Assembly (NCBI GenBank): GCA_947258905.1
Contig: CAMYKF010000361.1
Coordinates: 1 to 15,834 of the forward strand
Length of the DNA: 15,834 bases
Reading direction: 5' to 3'
DNA from: an uncultured Pirellulaceae bacterium
GTDB taxonomy: Bacteria; Planctomycetota; Planctomycetia; Pirellulales; Pirellulaceae
Numbering within the stretch: the first letter of the stretch is position 1; each line of letters opens with the position of its first letter. The notes below the pieces were generated by a model. It did no database searches. It worked only from the letters and a program-made list of their open reading frames with translations, and was not told where the DNA came from. Below, piece by piece: positions 14,692 to 15,834 of this stretch. The translations under genes and the position numbers were made by a program.

Positions 14692-14901
14692 GTGCGCACG
14701 CTGGTGGAACTGGTCAACCAAGGGGAACGGGTATTCGCCGTGGTCGGGGCCAGCCACGTGATCCGACAGGAACCCGTGTTACGCAAACTGCTGGGTTCCG
14801 AATCCACCTCTCCCAAGACTGGTAGAGTCGATTATCCCGGCGCGCCGAGGGGCGCTGGCTCGGCTGAGCTTGCCGAAGTCCGAAGCAGCGTTGAGGATTG
14901 A
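14692..14901 (+). pseudogene. C-terminal scrap of a TraB/GumN-like gene
   Basis: From a GTG at 14692 the plus strand reads RTLVELVNQGERVFAVVGAS, then HVIRQEPVLRKLLG. This resembles the C-terminal block of TraB/GumN-type proteins (G-E-R-V-F-A-V-V-G-A-S-H-V). About 36 residues match the pattern; a TGA lies just upstream in frame and neither other frame continues the family, so the rest of the gene is gone. The tail up to 14901 is not protein-like. It overlaps the decarboxylase upstream region. Family recalled from a motif, so moderate confidence. Confidence 0.5.
14844..14864. terminator. hairpin downstream of the TraB/GumN-like remnant
   Basis: GCCGAG (14844-14849) pairs with CTCGGC (14859-14864) across a 9-base loop. 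There is no T-run, so it may be a relic terminator of the lost gene. Confidence 0.25.
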
Positions 14902-15010
14902 CAACCTCTCGCCTCGTCCCTCTCCCCTCGCGCCGGTTCTGCCAGACAGGATTAACGGGATCGACCGAATTCGTCAGGAGCCCCGATTCCTGATTCGCAT
15001 CGTCATTCAG

Positions 15011-15169
15011 GCACTGCTGGACCAGCCGAGGGCGTCCGGGAATGACGTAGCCGGATCTGCAATCATTCGGGCCAGCAAAAGCAGCACTCGCGAAGTGTTG
15101 CCACTCCGGCTACGTTCGCGTTTTCTCGTGCGAGGATCCCGAAATGTTACCACTTCGGCTACATTCACC
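15011..15169. repeat. cluster of dispersed repeat units (REP half-unit and GGCTAC units)
   Basis: GCACTGCTGGACCAGCC (15011-15027) is a half copy of the palindromic unit at 7300-7329. ACGTAGCCGG (15045-15054) is an inverted core of two direct 30-base units at 15091-15120 and 15140-15169, which share 24 of 30 positions around CCACTYCGGCTAC. The cluster ends six bases before the dehydrogenase stop. From 14902 to here I see no gene. Confidence 0.55.
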
Positions 15170-15174
15170 TGCAC

Positions 15175-15834
15175 TTAAAACTCGGGTACCGTGACTGCTT
15201 GCCCGTTGTCTTCGGGGCCAAGCTGCAAAATGTACGGCACTGCGACCGAGGCCCACTGTTGCGGGCCGGGATACGACGCGGCCCCCTCTGCGAAGCAACT
15301 CTCCAGCATGTCGGTGTGAATAACGCCTGGGTTCAATGCTACCGACGCCATTCCCGGCGGCAAATCATCCGCCAATCCGCGACTCAAACCTTCGATAGCC
15401 CACTTTGTGGTGCAATAGGCCGCTACATCGGAAGCGGTCGAGCGTCCCCAGTAGGAACTGAAATTCACAATCACGCCGCGTCCGCGCTGGATCATCGAGG
15501 GAACAAGGTGATAGATCGTGTTGTGAACGCCCTTGACGTTAACGTCGACGACACGCGAAAACTCATCGGGCGAGACTTGCCACAACGGTGCGTTCTTGTT
15601 GATCACCGCTGCACTGTTGATCAATAGGTCGGGAGGTCCGAATTCCCTCAGAGTCGCTTCTGCCCATTTTCCGACTTGCTGATGATCGGATACGTCGACA
15701 ACCTGGAACCGGTTGGGCGGTGCAAACTGCCTTGACAATTCGGCAATTGCTTCTTGCATTCGCGCGCAACCGACTACCGTCAGACCAGCGTCGATGAAAC
15801 CGTGCGTCATGGCCCGGCCCAGCCCCCGGCTGGC
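15175..15834 (-). CDS. short-chain dehydrogenase/reductase (5' end beyond right edge)
   Basis: The frame enters from the right edge with ASRGLGRAM, the tail of the glycine-rich TGxxxGxG nucleotide-binding motif, so only about a dozen N-terminal residues are missing. Other classical SDR marks are NSAA in place of NNAG (LLINSAAVINK), the catalytic Ser in VNFSSYWG, Y-C-T-T-K (Tyr codon at 15417, Lys codon at 15405) and NPGVIHTDM after it. It should be a soluble NAD(P)-dependent oxidoreductase acting on an alcohol or carbonyl; the substrate cannot be told. An ATG at 15810 is internal to the motif and not the real start. The C-terminus ends VPEF directly before the repeat cluster. Neighbours give no pathway hint. 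Confidence 0.92.
   Translation of the reverse strand, partial: ASRGLGRAMTHGFIDAGLTVVGCARMQEAIAELSRQFAPPNRFQVVDVSDHQQVGKWAEATLREFGPPDLLINSAAVINKNAPLWQVSPDEFSRVVDVNVKGVHNTIYHLVPSMIQRGRGVIVNFSSYWGRSTASDVAAYCTTKWAIEGLSRGLADDLPPGMASVALNPGVIHTDMLESCFAEGAASYPGPQQWASVAVPYILQLGPEDNGQAVTVPEF

Noticed and set aside
14628..14816. N-terminal extension of the decarboxylase to 14816
   Set aside because: The extra 63 residues are unlike the family, and the DNA encodes another gene remnant on the opposite strand.
15810..15834. Treating ATG 15810 as the dehydrogenase start
   Set aside because: The residues upstream (ASRGLGRA) belong to the conserved nucleotide-binding motif, so the gene continues past the window edge.

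Overview
The window looks like a chromosomal segment of a planctomycete, most likely a Rhodopirellula/Pirellula-type member. This rests on gene content: a WD40-fused Ser/Thr protein kinase of more than 1,100 residues, a second kinase opening on a zinc ribbon and ending in about six membrane helices, a DUF1559 prepilin-like protein with the C-terminal H-x9-DG motif, and a kinesin-light-chain-type TPR lipoprotein. Intergenic spacers are long and full of short palindromic repeats. I see no rRNA, tRNA, CRISPR array, phage module or plasmid gene. Database identity was not tested.

Layout. Positions 1-1219 (minus) hold the N-terminal 406 residues of a TPR lipoprotein running off the left edge. Its start codon lies directly against, and overlaps, a plus-strand WD40 kinase (about 1209-4805) that has lost the first third of its kinase domain, so this is a rearrangement or assembly junction. 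A transposase scrap (about 4806-4976, minus) abuts the kinase stop. A 66-residue coiled-coil protein (5061-5261, minus) follows, then a gene-free stretch and a serine beta-lactamase-like hydrolase (5654-7087, minus) whose catalytic fold is interrupted by four membrane helices. A spacer with three copies of a REP-like palindrome separates it from a divergent zinc-ribbon/kinase/six-helix membrane protein (7560-9488) and a DUF1559 protein (9684-10829). Next come the remains of a RAYT (REP-associated transposase) element with both ends still visible (10831-11088), a two-gene operon of unrecognised small proteins (11378-11974), a possible 30-residue membrane peptide (12065-12157, minus), and a minus-strand pair: a PLP group II amino-acid decarboxylase (13215-14627) followed by an isoprenylcysteine/phospholipid methyltransferase-like membrane protein (12432-13172). 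A C-terminal scrap of a TraB/GumN-like gene (14692 onward) and another repeat cluster lead to a short-chain dehydrogenase (15175-15834, minus) entered from the right edge.

The genes do not form one pathway. Two themes recur. One is signalling and envelope biology: two membrane kinases, a lipoprotein, a pseudopilin-like protein and a membrane hydrolase. The other is genome decay and repeat mobility: four truncated genes (kinase N-terminus, transposase, RAYT, TraB/GumN-like) next to several palindromic repeats. The strongest leads are the kinase/lipoprotein junction, the hydrolase with an internal membrane domain, the RAYT remnant together with the REP-like units, and the unassigned 104/86-residue gene pair.
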